Of a stretch of 64,000 nt of DNA, positions 43,903 to 52,980 are shown in pieces. Origin of the DNA: Janthinobacterium sp. B9-8. Lineage in GTDB: Bacteria; Pseudomonadota; Gammaproteobacteria; Burkholderiales; Chitinibacteraceae. How positions within the stretch are numbered: the first letter of the stretch is position 1; every line of letters starts with the position of its first letter. The notes under the pieces are model-generated. The model saw only the letters and a list, made by a program, of their open reading frames with translations. It had not been told where the DNA came from and did not search any database. Position numbers and translations under genes: made by a program. Where the stretch lies: assembly GCF_000969645.2 (NCBI RefSeq), contig NZ_CP014222.1, positions 4,405,740 through 4,469,739 of the forward strand, written 5' to 3'.

Positions 43903-44401
43903 TGCACTGCTGTTGATGACGCTGGCCAGCGGCACATTTGCCGCCAGCTGGCGGGAAGAGCTGCCTGCAGCTACGCCGCTTGGATCGGGCGAATTCCGCT
44001 GGTTGGGTTTTAGGATATATACCGCCCGCTTATGGAGCGAGCAGCGCCCCTTTGCAGCCAGTGCGCCCTTTGCGCTTGAGCTGACTTATCACCGCAGCAT
44101 TAGCCGCGAGCGTTTTGTCAGCAGCAGCCTTGATGAAATCAAGCGTTTATCCGGAACGCAATACAGCAAGGCGCAGCTGGCTCGCTGGCAGGCCGAAATG
44201 GAGCGCGCGTTTAGTGATGTAGAAATCGGCGATCAGCTGATTGGTGTGTATTTGCCCGGTGTGGGTTGCCGTTTTTATGGCAAGAAGGGCTTGAATGCCG
44301 AAGTGGCCGATGTCGAATTCGCCAAAGCCTTTTTCGCCATCTGGTTGGATGAGCGCAGTAAAGACAGCAATCTGCGCTCGCAATTATTGGGGCAAAAGTG
44401 A
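43868..44401 (+). CDS. Secreted chalcone isomerase-like domain protein
   Basis: A 177-aa protein with a signal peptide (MWCSSYYKKLASALLLMTLASGTFA). The mature part shows RWLGFRIYTARLW and YHRSISRERFVSSSLDEI, as in bacterial chalcone isomerase-like proteins. These usually lack catalytic residues and are thought to bind fatty acids. The start at 43868 lies inside the end of the cfa-like gene (35-nt overlap) and is preceded by GAGGGG; the same frame is open 100 codons further but only as a shadow of cfa. Confidence 0.82.
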   Translation: MWCSSYYKKLASALLLMTLASGTFAASWREELPAATPLGSGEFRWLGFRIYTARLWSEQRPFAASAPFALELTYHRSISRERFVSSSLDEIKRLSGTQYSKAQLARWQAEMERAFSDVEIGDQLIGVYLPGVGCRFYGKKGLNAEVADVEFAKAFFAIWLDERSKDSNLRSQLLGQK

Positions 44402-45621
44402 AGCCCGCGCTGGCCTATGGCCTGCTGGGCTTGCCGCTGGCGATGGCGGCCTTACCGGTTTATGTACACGCACCGGCCTATTACGCTGGGCAACTGGGAA
44501 TGGCCTTATCCACCACGGGTTTGGTGTTGTTTCTGGCAAGATTGGTGGACACCGTCCAAGACCCGTGGCTAGGGCATCTCATTGATTTAAAGGCAGGGCG
44601 CTTGCACGGCTGGATGCTCGCTGCTGGCCTGTTACTGGCGATTTCTTTTGCCGGTTTGTGGTTGCCACCGGTGCAAGGCACTGCACTCATTGCATGGCTG
44701 GCGGTGATGCTGATTGTCATTTACACCGCGCATAGCATGCTGAATATCGCCTATCTGGCGTGGGGAGCAAGGCTGGGGAATGAGGCTGCACTGCTCAATG
44801 CGGCTGCTTGGCGCGAAGGTGCAGGGCTGATTGGCGTGGTGCTGGCAAGCATAGTGCCGGGATATTTGATGAACGGGCAGCAGGTGGAGCAAGGCATGGC
44901 TTGGTATGCCCTAGCGTTTACCCTATTACTGGCTGCGGGCATCGTAGCGCTGCTGTATCGGGCCTTGCCTTGGCTGGGCGGGGGCGAAAAGCAATCTTGG
45001 CGTGAGCCGCTGGCCAATCCGGCATTTAAGCGCATATTACTGCCATATTTTTTAAACGCAGTTTCGGTGGCGATTCCAGCCACGCTGGCGCTGTTTTATA
45101 TCCGCGATCGTATTGAGGCCCCGCAATTATCGGGTGCGTTTTTGGCCGCTTATTTTGTGGCGGCGGCTCTGGGCCTGCCATTGTGGGTAAGGCTAGCCAC
45201 AAAAATAGGCACGGCAAAGGCGTGGCGTTTGGGCATGATTTTAGCCGTCATCGCTTTTGTGGGAGCTGCTTTACTCAGTGCAGGTGACGTGGTGGCCTAT
45301 GCACTGGTGTGTATCTTGGCCGGTCTGGCACTTGGGGCTGATTTAGCCCTGCCACCGGTGTTATTGGCTGGCTTGATTTCACCTCAGCATTCAGCCGCCA
45401 GCTATTACGGCATTTGGACACTACTGGGCAAGTTGGCCCTCGCCCTCTCTGGCCTCGCCTTGCCCTTACTCGCTTTGGGTGGCTATCAGCCGGGAGTGAC
45501 GGGGCTGGGCGGATTAAGCCTTGCGCTGACTTATGCAGCCTTACCCTGCGCGATTAAATTGCTGGCAATGTGGCGTTTAAATTTGGTGATTGCTGCTACG
45601 CAATGGAAACCCAAATCTTGA
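44398..45621 (+). CDS. MFS transporter (GPH-like)
   Basis: A 407-aa inner-membrane protein with about 12 hydrophobic segments. It starts at GTG overlapping the preceding stop (GTGA). The first loop DTVQDPWLGHLIDL matches the Asp-rich motif of the GPH (glycoside-pentoside-hexuronide) branch. The Rhodobacter singlet-oxygen operon also carries a GPH-like transporter. The substrate could be a lipid-derived compound rather than a sugar. Confidence 0.87.
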   Translation: MKPALAYGLLGLPLAMAALPVYVHAPAYYAGQLGMALSTTGLVLFLARLVDTVQDPWLGHLIDLKAGRLHGWMLAAGLLLAISFAGLWLPPVQGTALIAWLAVMLIVIYTAHSMLNIAYLAWGARLGNEAALLNAAAWREGAGLIGVVLASIVPGYLMNGQQVEQGMAWYALAFTLLLAAGIVALLYRALPWLGGGEKQSWREPLANPAFKRILLPYFLNAVSVAIPATLALFYIRDRIEAPQLSGAFLAAYFVAAALGLPLWVRLATKIGTAKAWRLGMILAVIAFVGAALLSAGDVVAYALVCILAGLALGADLALPPVLLAGLISPQHSAASYYGIWTLLGKLALALSGLALPLLALGGYQPGVTGLGGLSLALTYAALPCAIKLLAMWRLNLVIAATQWKPKS

Positions 45622-45663
45622 ACCACGGAGTGCACAGAGGACACGGAGTTTCACGGAGGAAAC
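45606..45663. repeat. Dispersed repeat, CACAGAG family (copy 7, one arm)
   Basis: AACCCAAATCTTGAACCACGG followed by GCACAGAGGACACGGAG. Only the left arm is recognisable. It starts inside the last codons of the MFS gene, so its insertion may have set that gene's C-terminus. Confidence 0.65.
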
Positions 45664-45762
45664 CTATTTGGGCTGTGGAGTTTGAGTTGAATCAATCTCA
45701 GCACAGGGATTTGGATAACGCTCCCAGCAGGGTAATGCCGTTCACTTAAGGGAATAGTTTTT

Positions 45763-45834
45763 CGTAGGGCGGGTGAAACCCGCCAGACTTTGGCATGAAA
45801 TACGATGAAAACGGCGGGTTTCACCCGCCCTACG
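45763..45834. repeat. GTAGGG-family palindrome (copy 4, perfect ends)
   Basis: CGTAGGGCGGGTGAAACCCGCC and its exact complement GGCGGGTTTCACCCGCCCTACG are separated by 28 nt. It lies in the 400-bp gap between the MFS and DUF3833 genes, together with a CCCCCCTTTTACAAAGGGGG hairpin near 45893-45912 and GCCCC AGCA CGGGGC near 45946-45960. Confidence 0.85.
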
Positions 45835-46020
45835 ATGATTCAACGCTTGTTATGGCGCGGCTTATTACTAAGTTGACAGGATTGCCCCTAGCCCCCCTTT
45901 TACAAAGGGGGAAACTCAAGCAAAACCGCTTCAGTGAACGGCATTGCCCCAGCACGGGGCTTTCGCTAAGTAAAGTCAGTGAGTTATCCGGCAGCAAGAC
46001 TATCTAAAAGGGTCCACATC

Positions 46021-46542
46021 ATGAAATCCCTGTTAATTATGTTTTGCTTTCTGCTCAGTGCTTGCGCCGGGCCGGATGTGCGCCATTACCAGCAGCAGCA
46101 GCCTGCCTTAGATTTAGTGCAGTTTTTTAGCGGCCAGACAGAAGCATGGGGCACGTTTCAAAAGCGTGATGGTGAAGTGGTCAAGCGTTTTCATGTGCTG
46201 CTGACTGGCACTCAGCAAGGGGATCGCTTTGTGCTGGATGAAGATTTTACTTATAGCGATGGCAGTAAGCAAAAACGCGTTTGGACTTTACGCCAGCAAG
46301 CGGGTGGCCGGTGGACGGGCACAGCGGATGATATTAAAGGCGAGGCGCAAGGGCAGATTGCAGGCAATGCGCTGAACTGGAAATACACCATGCTGCTGCC
46401 GGTAGATGGCTCGGTTTATGAAGTGCAGTTTGATGACTGGATGTTTTTAATTGATCAGAAAACCATGATAAACCGCGCCAGCATGAGCAAATTTGGCTGG
46501 CAGCTGGGTGAAGTTACGCTGTTTTTCCGCAAAAAGGATTAG
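46021..46542 (+). CDS. DUF3833 family lipoprotein
   Basis: A 173-aa protein with a lipoprotein signal, MKSLLIMFCFLLSACAGPD, with Cys at 15. Conserved pieces are LDLVQFFSGQTEAWGTFQKRDG, FVLDEDFTYSDG and the closing MFLIDQKTMINRASMSKFG. No function is established, but the family accompanies the amine oxidase/DUF1365/CFA genes in other proteobacteria. The frame is open 14 codons upstream; the lipoprotein start at 46021 is clearly better. The next gene begins 2 nt after its stop. Confidence 0.88.
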   Translation: MKSLLIMFCFLLSACAGPDVRHYQQQQPALDLVQFFSGQTEAWGTFQKRDGEVVKRFHVLLTGTQQGDRFVLDEDFTYSDGSKQKRVWTLRQQAGGRWTGTADDIKGEAQGQIAGNALNWKYTMLLPVDGSVYEVQFDDWMFLIDQKTMINRASMSKFGWQLGEVTLFFRKKD

Positions 46543-46544
46543 CC

Positions 46545-47318
46545 ATGTTTGCCAGCCTTAATCCACCAATCAGGCAATGGCGCGAGCAGCGTGTATGGCT
46601 GATTGGCGCTTCCAGCGGCATTGGTGCGGCGCTGGCCCGTGATTTAATCGGCAAAGGCGCGCGCGTGGCTTTAAGCTCGCGCAGCGAAAGCCGGCTGCAG
46701 CAAGTGGCCGCGGCCAGCGAGCAGGTGCAGATTATCCCCTTTGATGTGGCCGATGCAGCCGCCTGGCCCGGCGCTTTTCAGCAGATACAAAGCGCATGGG
46801 AAGGGGTTGATCTGGTGGTGTTTTGCGCCGCTGATTACCGGCCCGAGCGCAGCTGGGAAGTCAAAGCCGCACAGGTAGAGCGCACACTGGCGGTGAATTT
46901 AGCCAGCGTTTACTTTGGGCTTGAAACCATACTGCCCGATTTACTCGCCAGGCAAGCCGGCAGCGTAGCGGTGATTGCCAGCGTGGCAGGCTATATGGGC
47001 TTGCCTAATGCTTCTGTTTACGGCCCGAGCAAAGCTGCGCTGATTAACCTAGCCGAGCTACTCTATGCCGATCTGCACCCGCGTGGCCTTGGCGTGTATC
47101 TGATTAATCCGGGCTTTGTAAAAACCGAGCTAACGGCAAAAAATAAATTCAGCATGCCCGCCCTGCAAACACCGGAGCAGGCCGCCAGCGCTATTTTGCA
47201 AGGCATGGAGCAAGGCCGTTTTGAAATCCACTTCCCCCGCCGCTTTACACTGGCGATGAAATGCCTACAAAGATTGCCCTATCGCTGGCGTTTTTCCTTG
47301 CTGCAGCGATTGGTGTGA
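46545..47318 (+). CDS. Short-chain dehydrogenase/reductase
   Basis: A 257-aa NAD(P)-dependent oxidoreductase. The Rossmann motif is GASSGIGAALARDL (21-34), the active Ser is in VIASVAGYMGLPNASVYGPSKAAL with the YxxxK pair, and NPGFVKTELT follows. The substrate is unknown. Its place in the lipid island, matched by an SDR in the Rhodobacter operon, suggests work on an oxidised lipid or fatty aldehyde. Confidence 0.93.
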   Translation: MFASLNPPIRQWREQRVWLIGASSGIGAALARDLIGKGARVALSSRSESRLQQVAAASEQVQIIPFDVADAAAWPGAFQQIQSAWEGVDLVVFCAADYRPERSWEVKAAQVERTLAVNLASVYFGLETILPDLLARQAGSVAVIASVAGYMGLPNASVYGPSKAALINLAELLYADLHPRGLGVYLINPGFVKTELTAKNKFSMPALQTPEQAASAILQGMEQGRFEIHFPRRFTLAMKCLQRLPYRWRFSLLQRLV

Positions 47319-47354
47319 TCTCGCAATATCAGCTCATCTTATTGAAGGTAAGTC

Positions 47355-47777
47355 ATGCTACTTGATGAAATGTTGAAATGGTACGAGGCAATCAGCCCGC
47401 AAAATCTACATGAGATCGAGCGTTTTTATAGCGCAGATGCGTGGTTTAAAGACCCGTTTAATGAAGTGAATGGCGCGGTGGATATCCGCCGTATCTTTGC
47501 CCATATGTTTGAAACCACACAAAAGCCCCGCTTTGTGATGAGAGATCGCGTATTGCAGGGCGAAATGGTGTTTATTACATGGGATTTCGTCTTTGGGCTG
47601 CAAGGCAAGGCGTACAGCGTGCACGGCGCATCGCACCTTAAATTAAACGCACAGGGCCAAGTTTGTTATCACCGCGATTATTGGGATGCGGCCGAAGAGT
47701 TGTTTCAGAAGCTGCCGGTAATCGGTATGCCTATACGCTGGTTGCGGCGGCAGTTTGCTTTGAAAGATTTAAGGTAA
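47355..47777 (+). CDS. NTF2-like/SnoaL-like protein
   Basis: A 140-aa protein of the alpha+beta barrel NTF2 superfamily: MLKWYEAISPQNLHEIERFYSADAWFKDPFN at the N-terminus and VHGASHLKLNAQGQVCYHRDYWDAAEELF further on. AAGG lies before the ATG. It closes the lipid island and may be an isomerase, hydratase or ligand-binding protein. The reaction cannot be named. Confidence 0.85.
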   Translation: MLLDEMLKWYEAISPQNLHEIERFYSADAWFKDPFNEVNGAVDIRRIFAHMFETTQKPRFVMRDRVLQGEMVFITWDFVFGLQGKAYSVHGASHLKLNAQGQVCYHRDYWDAAEELFQKLPVIGMPIRWLRRQFALKDLR

Positions 47778-47866
47778 AAGAATGCAGGGTAGGCTTGCTT
47801 AATTTTTTATGCTGCTGTCAAAAACGGTTATATTCATGTTCATTGCAGCCCGTGAGTGAACTTGAA

Positions 47867-48526
47867 ATGGCCATAAAGTGGATCGTGATTGCGTTTTGTA
47901 CGCTGCTAGTGGGAAACTCGCTGGCTGAGTCTTCATCCAAGAGCTACCGCGGTGGTTTTTCTTCTTCTCGTAGCAGCAAACCCGCGCCGAGCAAGCCCGC
48001 TGCGCCGCAAAATACCGGCCGTAGTGAATCTAAAAATACTTCTTTTGGGACTTTCGGCAGCTCTAAAAAAACCGATACTCAAACAGCGCCTAGCCAGTCT
48101 GCATCAAACAAAAGCATGAGCCGTGCAGCTGAAAAAAATAAAGCTTTAAATACCATGAATGAGCGAGAGGCAAGGGCGCGGCAGTCGGCCTCGAGTATTT
48201 ACCTGCCTAAGCCAACGCAGCAAGTTCAGCGTGGCAACGACCCTTATAAGCAGCCACCTGTGAGCTATCCAAATCGTGATCGTTCTTTAGGCGAATCTAT
48301 GGCTGGATCAGTGCTGGGCAGCATGTTGGGCAATTCGATCAGCAATTCTAATCGCCAGCAGGGGCAGGTACAGAATCAATCTACGGCTGAAGATCCGGAA
48401 TCGTCTTCGGGCTGGCTGGGTGTTTTTTTCTTTAGCGTGATTGTGTTTGTGATTGCTTTTTTGATCTTGGCTTTTTTCTTAAGAAAAAAAGCTAAGCCTC
48501 AAAATTACTCCTTAGGGGATGGTTAA
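47867..48526 (+). CDS. Ser-rich exported or membrane protein of unknown function
   Basis: A 219-aa protein of no recognised family. An N-terminal signal or anchor (MAIKWIVIAFCTLLVGNSLA) is followed by about 140 residues rich in Ser, Lys, Gln and Pro (SSRSSKPAPSKPAAPQNTG and similar), then a Gly-rich GESMAGSVLGSMLGNSI stretch, and a strong C-terminal helix (about 184-207, GVFFFSVIVFVIAFLILAFF) with a basic end. It looks like a tail-anchored linker protein. It lies 1 nt before a DUF2491 gene, so it is likely part of a membrane-stress unit with it. The frame opens further upstream but only inside the preceding gene. Confidence 0.75.
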   Translation: MAIKWIVIAFCTLLVGNSLAESSSKSYRGGFSSSRSSKPAPSKPAAPQNTGRSESKNTSFGTFGSSKKTDTQTAPSQSASNKSMSRAAEKNKALNTMNEREARARQSASSIYLPKPTQQVQRGNDPYKQPPVSYPNRDRSLGESMAGSVLGSMLGNSISNSNRQQGQVQNQSTAEDPESSSGWLGVFFFSVIVFVIAFLILAFFLRKKAKPQNYSLGDG

Positions 48527-48527
48527 T

Positions 48528-49298
48528 ATGGGCTGGAAAGATGTTTTTACATATGGCTCTAAATTATTAGGCAAAGAAGAAGAGCGCCAAGATGCGGGCT
48601 TGCCACTGGGGGCCAGAATTGGCAGCCTGATTACTTTGCAAATGTCGCCTTTTATACGCGCCAATGCTAATGGCTCGGTGATTGAAGCGCCTGCAAATTT
48701 AAGTATGCTGATTCAAGCGGTAAGCCGGGTAAAAATCAATTTATCTGGCCATTTATATCGCCTCTATATTGAAACTGGCAATGATGAAACGCCTGAGAAA
48801 TTTGTGCAGGTCTTTCAAAACCAAGCCGGTGTAGTAGAAGAAATCATGTATTGCACGCGCTTAACCCGTATTTTCCCGGCTAGCGCTGAGGATCAAGAGG
48901 CTTTTACCGGCGAAGCGGGCTATGGTTTGGGTTGCCAGAGCTATGCCTTGGCGCGCGAGCAGTTTGTGGAGCTGGGCTACGGTGATAGCAGAATCGAGGA
49001 GATCTTTGGCGAGCAGGAGCAGCTGGAATATCAGCGTGATGCAGGCAGCGCAGAGGCTGAGTTTGTCTCTCCTTTTACTGGCTCGGAAGTGCGGATTGAT
49101 GATGCGATGGGGGTGAAGGGCCTAAGCCAGAAAATATACTTTATGCCCTATGTACGCCAATTAGCCAGCGGCTCAGAATACCTATTAATTAGTACAGAAG
49201 TAGTGACAAGCGAAGATGGCGATTATTCAAAACGCGCCATTCACGTTGATTTTATGATTGGTTTACCTTTAGAGCTGGAACGAATCACCGTGCAGTAA
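48528..49298 (+). CDS. yjfK: DUF2491 family protein (YjfK-like)
   Basis: A 256-aa cytoplasmic protein. It starts MGWKDVFTYGSKLLGKEEE; the ATG at 48528 is chosen because AGGGG lies 9-10 nt ahead, whereas the ATG three codons earlier has AGGGG directly abutting it. Features include LPLGARIGSLITL, FVQVFQNQAGVVEEIMYC and HVDFMIGLPLELERI. In E. coli yjfK neighbours the PspA-like yjfJ, the same order reversed here. No function is known. Confidence 0.85.
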   Translation: MGWKDVFTYGSKLLGKEEERQDAGLPLGARIGSLITLQMSPFIRANANGSVIEAPANLSMLIQAVSRVKINLSGHLYRLYIETGNDETPEKFVQVFQNQAGVVEEIMYCTRLTRIFPASAEDQEAFTGEAGYGLGCQSYALAREQFVELGYGDSRIEEIFGEQEQLEYQRDAGSAEAEFVSPFTGSEVRIDDAMGVKGLSQKIYFMPYVRQLASGSEYLLISTEVVTSEDGDYSKRAIHVDFMIGLPLELERITVQ

Positions 49299-49376
49299 TT
49301 GCTGGATGTAGGTTGGTGCTGAGCTTGCGAAGCCCAACATTTACGCGAAAGTCATTTTCTAAATAAAGGAAATAAT

Positions 49377-50126
49377 ATGTCTTCAGGTTGGAATTTAACG
49401 GCTCGTTTAGTTGCAAAACATTTTAGTGCGCTCGGGGACAAAATCTCTGGCGTGATCGCTAATTTTGATCCTGAAACCGCGACTGAAGCAGATCGCGATC
49501 AGCTGCGCAGTATTTTGCAAGATTCAGCCCAAAAGCTGGCAAAGGCCAGAGCCGATTTTGCTAAAGAGCAAAAAGATGTGGTGGATTTAAAAGCACTGAT
49601 TGCCACCGATGAACGAGCTTTAGAAACGCTGGGCGCGCGGTTGGCAGCAGGTACGATTTCCGAAACCACCGTTACTATTTTTTGCGATGAGCTGGAAGCC
49701 AATAAAGGCCGCGTGGCACAAGAAGAACAAGAAGCTGCGGATGCCCGCGAATTTATGGGCGAGTTTGAAGAGATCGTGAAGCAGCTCTCGCAACAATTGG
49801 CTGATTTTGATGCCGCAGCTAAAAAAGCCCTACAAGCCTTGGCCGCAGCCGAGGCGCAAAAAGATTTGCAGGCGGCGCGTCAGGCGCGGCAAGAGCAGCT
49901 GGCTGGTTTTAAAGGTGTGTCAAATCAATCCAACGCACTGAGCGCTTTAACTCGCCGTGCCGAGCAAATGAGCAATGAAGCGGCAGGTATGAAAATTGTG
50001 ACCGATATCGGCCAAAAGCCGCTTGATCAGGCGGCTGAAATTGCAGCGATCAGAAGATCAGTAACTGAAGTGGGTAGTGGCGAAACGGCTTTGCAACGCT
50101 TGCAGCGTTTGTCGGGCAAAGCTTAA
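49377..50126 (+). CDS. yjfJ: PspA/IM30 family protein (YjfJ-like)
   Basis: A 249-aa protein, almost entirely helical and coiled-coil (about 20-200), with AQKLAKARADFAKEQKDVVDL and an Ala/Gln/Arg-rich LAAAEAQKDLQAARQARQEQ stretch. PspA/IM30 proteins polymerise on membranes and protect them from stress. It sits 78 nt after the YjfK-like gene with AAAGGA before the ATG and is followed by a terminator. The E. coli yjf neighbours (DUF350, DUF1190, glutathionylspermidine synthase-like) are absent here. Confidence 0.85.
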   Translation: MSSGWNLTARLVAKHFSALGDKISGVIANFDPETATEADRDQLRSILQDSAQKLAKARADFAKEQKDVVDLKALIATDERALETLGARLAAGTISETTVTIFCDELEANKGRVAQEEQEAADAREFMGEFEEIVKQLSQQLADFDAAAKKALQALAAAEAQKDLQAARQARQEQLAGFKGVSNQSNALSALTRRAEQMSNEAAGMKIVTDIGQKPLDQAAEIAAIRRSVTEVGSGETALQRLQRLSGKA

Positions 50127-50147
50127 GGCTTCGCTTCAATGAGGGTG

Positions 50148-50176
50148 AAAAAAGTGAACGGCAACGTTCACTTTTT
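50148..50176. terminator. Bidirectional Rho-independent terminator
   Basis: AAAAAAGTGAACG, loop GCAA, CGTTCACTTTTT, 22 nt after the YjfJ-like stop. It also serves the convergent GGDEF-EAL gene. Confidence 0.93.
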
Positions 50177-50214
50177 GCTGCCGTTCCTATTTTTTTAAAC
50201 GGAGGCTAATAGGT

Positions 50215-52980
50215 TTAAATAGCATCTTGGGGGCCGCCGGGCTTGGTGTTTAATTCATGGGCAAATACAGGCAAGCCAAAGTAGTTTCCTTGAAAGGCCA
50301 CACAGCCGATAACGGATAGAAAATCTCGCTGGCCCGCTGTTTCTACGCCTTCAGCAATCACTTTTAGCCCCAGGCTATGGCCTAGCACAATAATCGCACG
50401 GGCAATAATGGCGTCGCTTGGATCGGACAAAATATCCTGTACAAAGGATTGATCGATTTTGAGTTGGTCTAGCGGCAGCTGTTTTAGATTAGATAGGGAC
50501 GAGTAGCCGGTGCCAAAGTCGTCGAGCGAAAAGCGCACGCCTTGTTTTTTTAATACATTCATTTTTTTAATGATGTCTGCTATATCGCTGACCAGCATGC
50601 TTTCGGTTAGCTCAAGCTTAAGCCGGCGCGGGTTTACGCCCGTTTTTTGTATGGCGTTGCTGATCTGTTCAACAAAGCTGGCTTGGGCAAATTGCAGGGC
50701 GCTCACATTTACCGCCATGCTCCATCCGTTGGTATCAGGATCTTTGGCCCATTCTCGTAACTGAGCACAGGCGGTTTCCAGTACCCATTGTCCTAGCGGT
50801 AAAATCAGCCCGGTTTCTTCGGCCAGTGGGATAAATTCTACAGGGGGCACTAAGCCTCTTTGTGGGTGCTTCCAGCGCACCAAGGCTTCAGCGCCCGTGG
50901 TTTCGTCATTCTCATCAACTTGAATCTGGTATTGCAAAACGAATTCTTGCTCGGTAAAGCCCCGGCGCAGGTCTTTAACCAATTCATCATGAGCGACGGC
51001 TGCGGCCTGCATGACGGGGTCAAAAAAGCGGACAGTATTGCGGCCAGCACTTTTGGCCTGATACATGGCAACGTCTGCTTTTTTGAGCAGTTCTTCCATG
51101 CTTTCATGTTCTTCCATAAATAAAACAATGCCAATACTGGGCGTGCTGGAGTAAACGTGCTCGTTAAGGGAATAGGGAAGCGCCAATGTTTCCATAATCT
51201 TGCTGGCGATTAATTCAGTTTGCGTAACGGCTTCATGCGCGTGGTTACTTAAGGCTTCGAGTAGAACCACAAATTCATCGCCGCCGAGCCTAGCAACGCT
51301 ATCACTTTCCCGTACGCATTCGAGCAGCCTAGCCGCTACTTGCTGTAGTAAGAGATCGCCAAGATCATGGCCTAGGTTGTCATTGAGCTGTTTAAAGTAA
51401 TCTAAATCCAAAAACATCAGCGCGCCATGTTGATTGCTGCGGGAGGCAGTGATTCTGGCTTGCTTGAGGCGATCTGCCAGTAAACGGCGATTGGCTAAGC
51501 CGGTTAGCGGATCATAAAAAGCGAGGCGGCGAATTTCTTGCTCGTCTTTGCGGTGTTGGGTGATATCACGCACTAGCCCGATAAACGTGGTTTTATCGGC
51601 ATGGGTGATTTTAGAAACCGACAGGCTCATTGGGAAATGCGAGCCGTCTTTACGCTGTCCTTCCACCTCTCGCAGCAGGCCGATAATGCGGGCCTCTCCG
51701 GTGTGATGATAGTGCTGCAGATAGGCATCATGATGGCTGCGGTGCGGCTCTGGCATCAGCATAGAAATATTGTGCCCGATCACCTCTGCACTGCTGTAGC
51801 CAAAGATGGCGCTGGCTGTTTTACTAAATGATTCGATTTTGCCGTATAAATTAATTGTGATAACGGCATCCACCATATTGTCCAGGATGGTCTGCGTATG
51901 TAGCGCGGCTTCATTGCGGATGGCTTCACTGTACTGCCAGGCATCGAGCATTTGATTAAATTGCCTGGCAACCGCTTCGATCTCAACAGGGCCATCAATG
52001 CTTGCTCTGGCCAAGGTATCGCCTTTTTCGATTTTGGCGGCTGTTTCTGAGAGTGTGCTAATTGGCCTGATGATCGCACTGCTGATACGCCAGGCAAGCA
52101 GCAGTGCAAAGATCAGAGAGCTAAAGCCAATGCCAAGGCTGCGCCAGAGAGTTTGCTTGTATTCGGCAAAAACAATGCTCTGCGGAATGCCTGCAAATAC
52201 TCGCCATTGGGTATTAGGAATCGCCATAAAAGCATTGAGACGGGAGGCGCCGTCTGAGTCGCTGAACACAACAAAGCCTTCTGCTTTTGTGATCGAAGTG
52301 GCCGCAGCAGGGGCCGCTTTACCAATAAAAGCGGCGGCTTGATGAGAGCGCAGTACCACGGCTTTATTTTTGCCGATAACAGTCACAACGGCATTTTCCG
52401 GTACAGAGCTAAATAAATCATCGCTTAGCTTGAGCAGATCCATCGGCAAGGCCAGCAGGCCAATAAGTGTGCCCTGATCGCTAAAGATCGGCTGTGCTAA
52501 TACCGATATCCAGCGGCCAGAAGAGCTGCCTATATTGGCATCGCTAACGGTAAAACGCTGGTGTTTTAGCGTTTCGATAAACCAAGCAAATTGCCCTATT
52601 TGACTAGGGGGCGGCGGGTGAGCCAGAAAAGAGCAAATGGCTTTAGCCTGGCGATCGCGCACAGCAAGCGTGGTGTACTCAGGATAAAGCTGGATGAATT
52701 CTGTAAGGATAGGATCGCAATGTTGGGGGTCAAGCGCTTTGACCTGCGGCCTGCTCGCGATACGAGCCAGCGTTGTATTTGACTTTTGTAAGCGCTTAGC
52801 AATATCTGCTGCGGTATTATTTGCCACGATTCTGACTTTCTCGTAGGCTTTTTTTTCTACATGCTGTAAATCATGAATTAAAAACCACGCCAATATCCCA
52901 ACAAAGGGCAAGGCAATGGCCAACGTCAGCAAAAATAACTGAGCGCGAATAGAAAGGCGTTGAAAAGAGAACGTCATCAT
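50215..52980 (-). CDS. Cache-HAMP-PAS-GGDEF-EAL cyclic di-GMP signalling protein
   Basis: A 921-aa inner-membrane protein. Helix 1 (about 15-35), a periplasmic double-Cache-type domain (about 40-275), helix 2 (about 285-305), HAMP, a PAS domain (about 365-480), then GGDEF with intact RLGGDEFVVLL and an RESD inhibitory site five residues before it. The EAL domain starts GAEALVRWKHPQRG and keeps ELTESML, DDFGTGYSSL and KIDQSFV, so both synthesis and hydrolysis are possible. Two adjacent ATG codons compete for the start. It is a single gene; the ligand is unknown. Confidence 0.93.
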   Translation of the reverse strand: MMTFSFQRLSIRAQLFLLTLAIALPFVGILAWFLIHDLQHVEKKAYEKVRIVANNTAADIAKRLQKSNTTLARIASRPQVKALDPQHCDPILTEFIQLYPEYTTLAVRDRQAKAICSFLAHPPPPSQIGQFAWFIETLKHQRFTVSDANIGSSSGRWISVLAQPIFSDQGTLIGLLALPMDLLKLSDDLFSSVPENAVVTVIGKNKAVVLRSHQAAAFIGKAAPAAATSITKAEGFVVFSDSDGASRLNAFMAIPNTQWRVFAGIPQSIVFAEYKQTLWRSLGIGFSSLIFALLLAWRISSAIIRPISTLSETAAKIEKGDTLARASIDGPVEIEAVARQFNQMLDAWQYSEAIRNEAALHTQTILDNMVDAVITINLYGKIESFSKTASAIFGYSSAEVIGHNISMLMPEPHRSHHDAYLQHYHHTGEARIIGLLREVEGQRKDGSHFPMSLSVSKITHADKTTFIGLVRDITQHRKDEQEIRRLAFYDPLTGLANRRLLADRLKQARITASRSNQHGALMFLDLDYFKQLNDNLGHDLGDLLLQQVAARLLECVRESDSVARLGGDEFVVLLEALSNHAHEAVTQTELIASKIMETLALPYSLNEHVYSSTPSIGIVLFMEEHESMEELLKKADVAMYQAKSAGRNTVRFFDPVMQAAAVAHDELVKDLRRGFTEQEFVLQYQIQVDENDETTGAEALVRWKHPQRGLVPPVEFIPLAEETGLILPLGQWVLETACAQLREWAKDPDTNGWSMAVNVSALQFAQASFVEQISNAIQKTGVNPRRLKLELTESMLVSDIADIIKKMNVLKKQGVRFSLDDFGTGYSSLSNLKQLPLDQLKIDQSFVQDILSDPSDAIIARAIIVLGHSLGLKVIAEGVETAGQRDFLSVIGCVAFQGNYFGLPVFAHELNTKPGGPQDAI

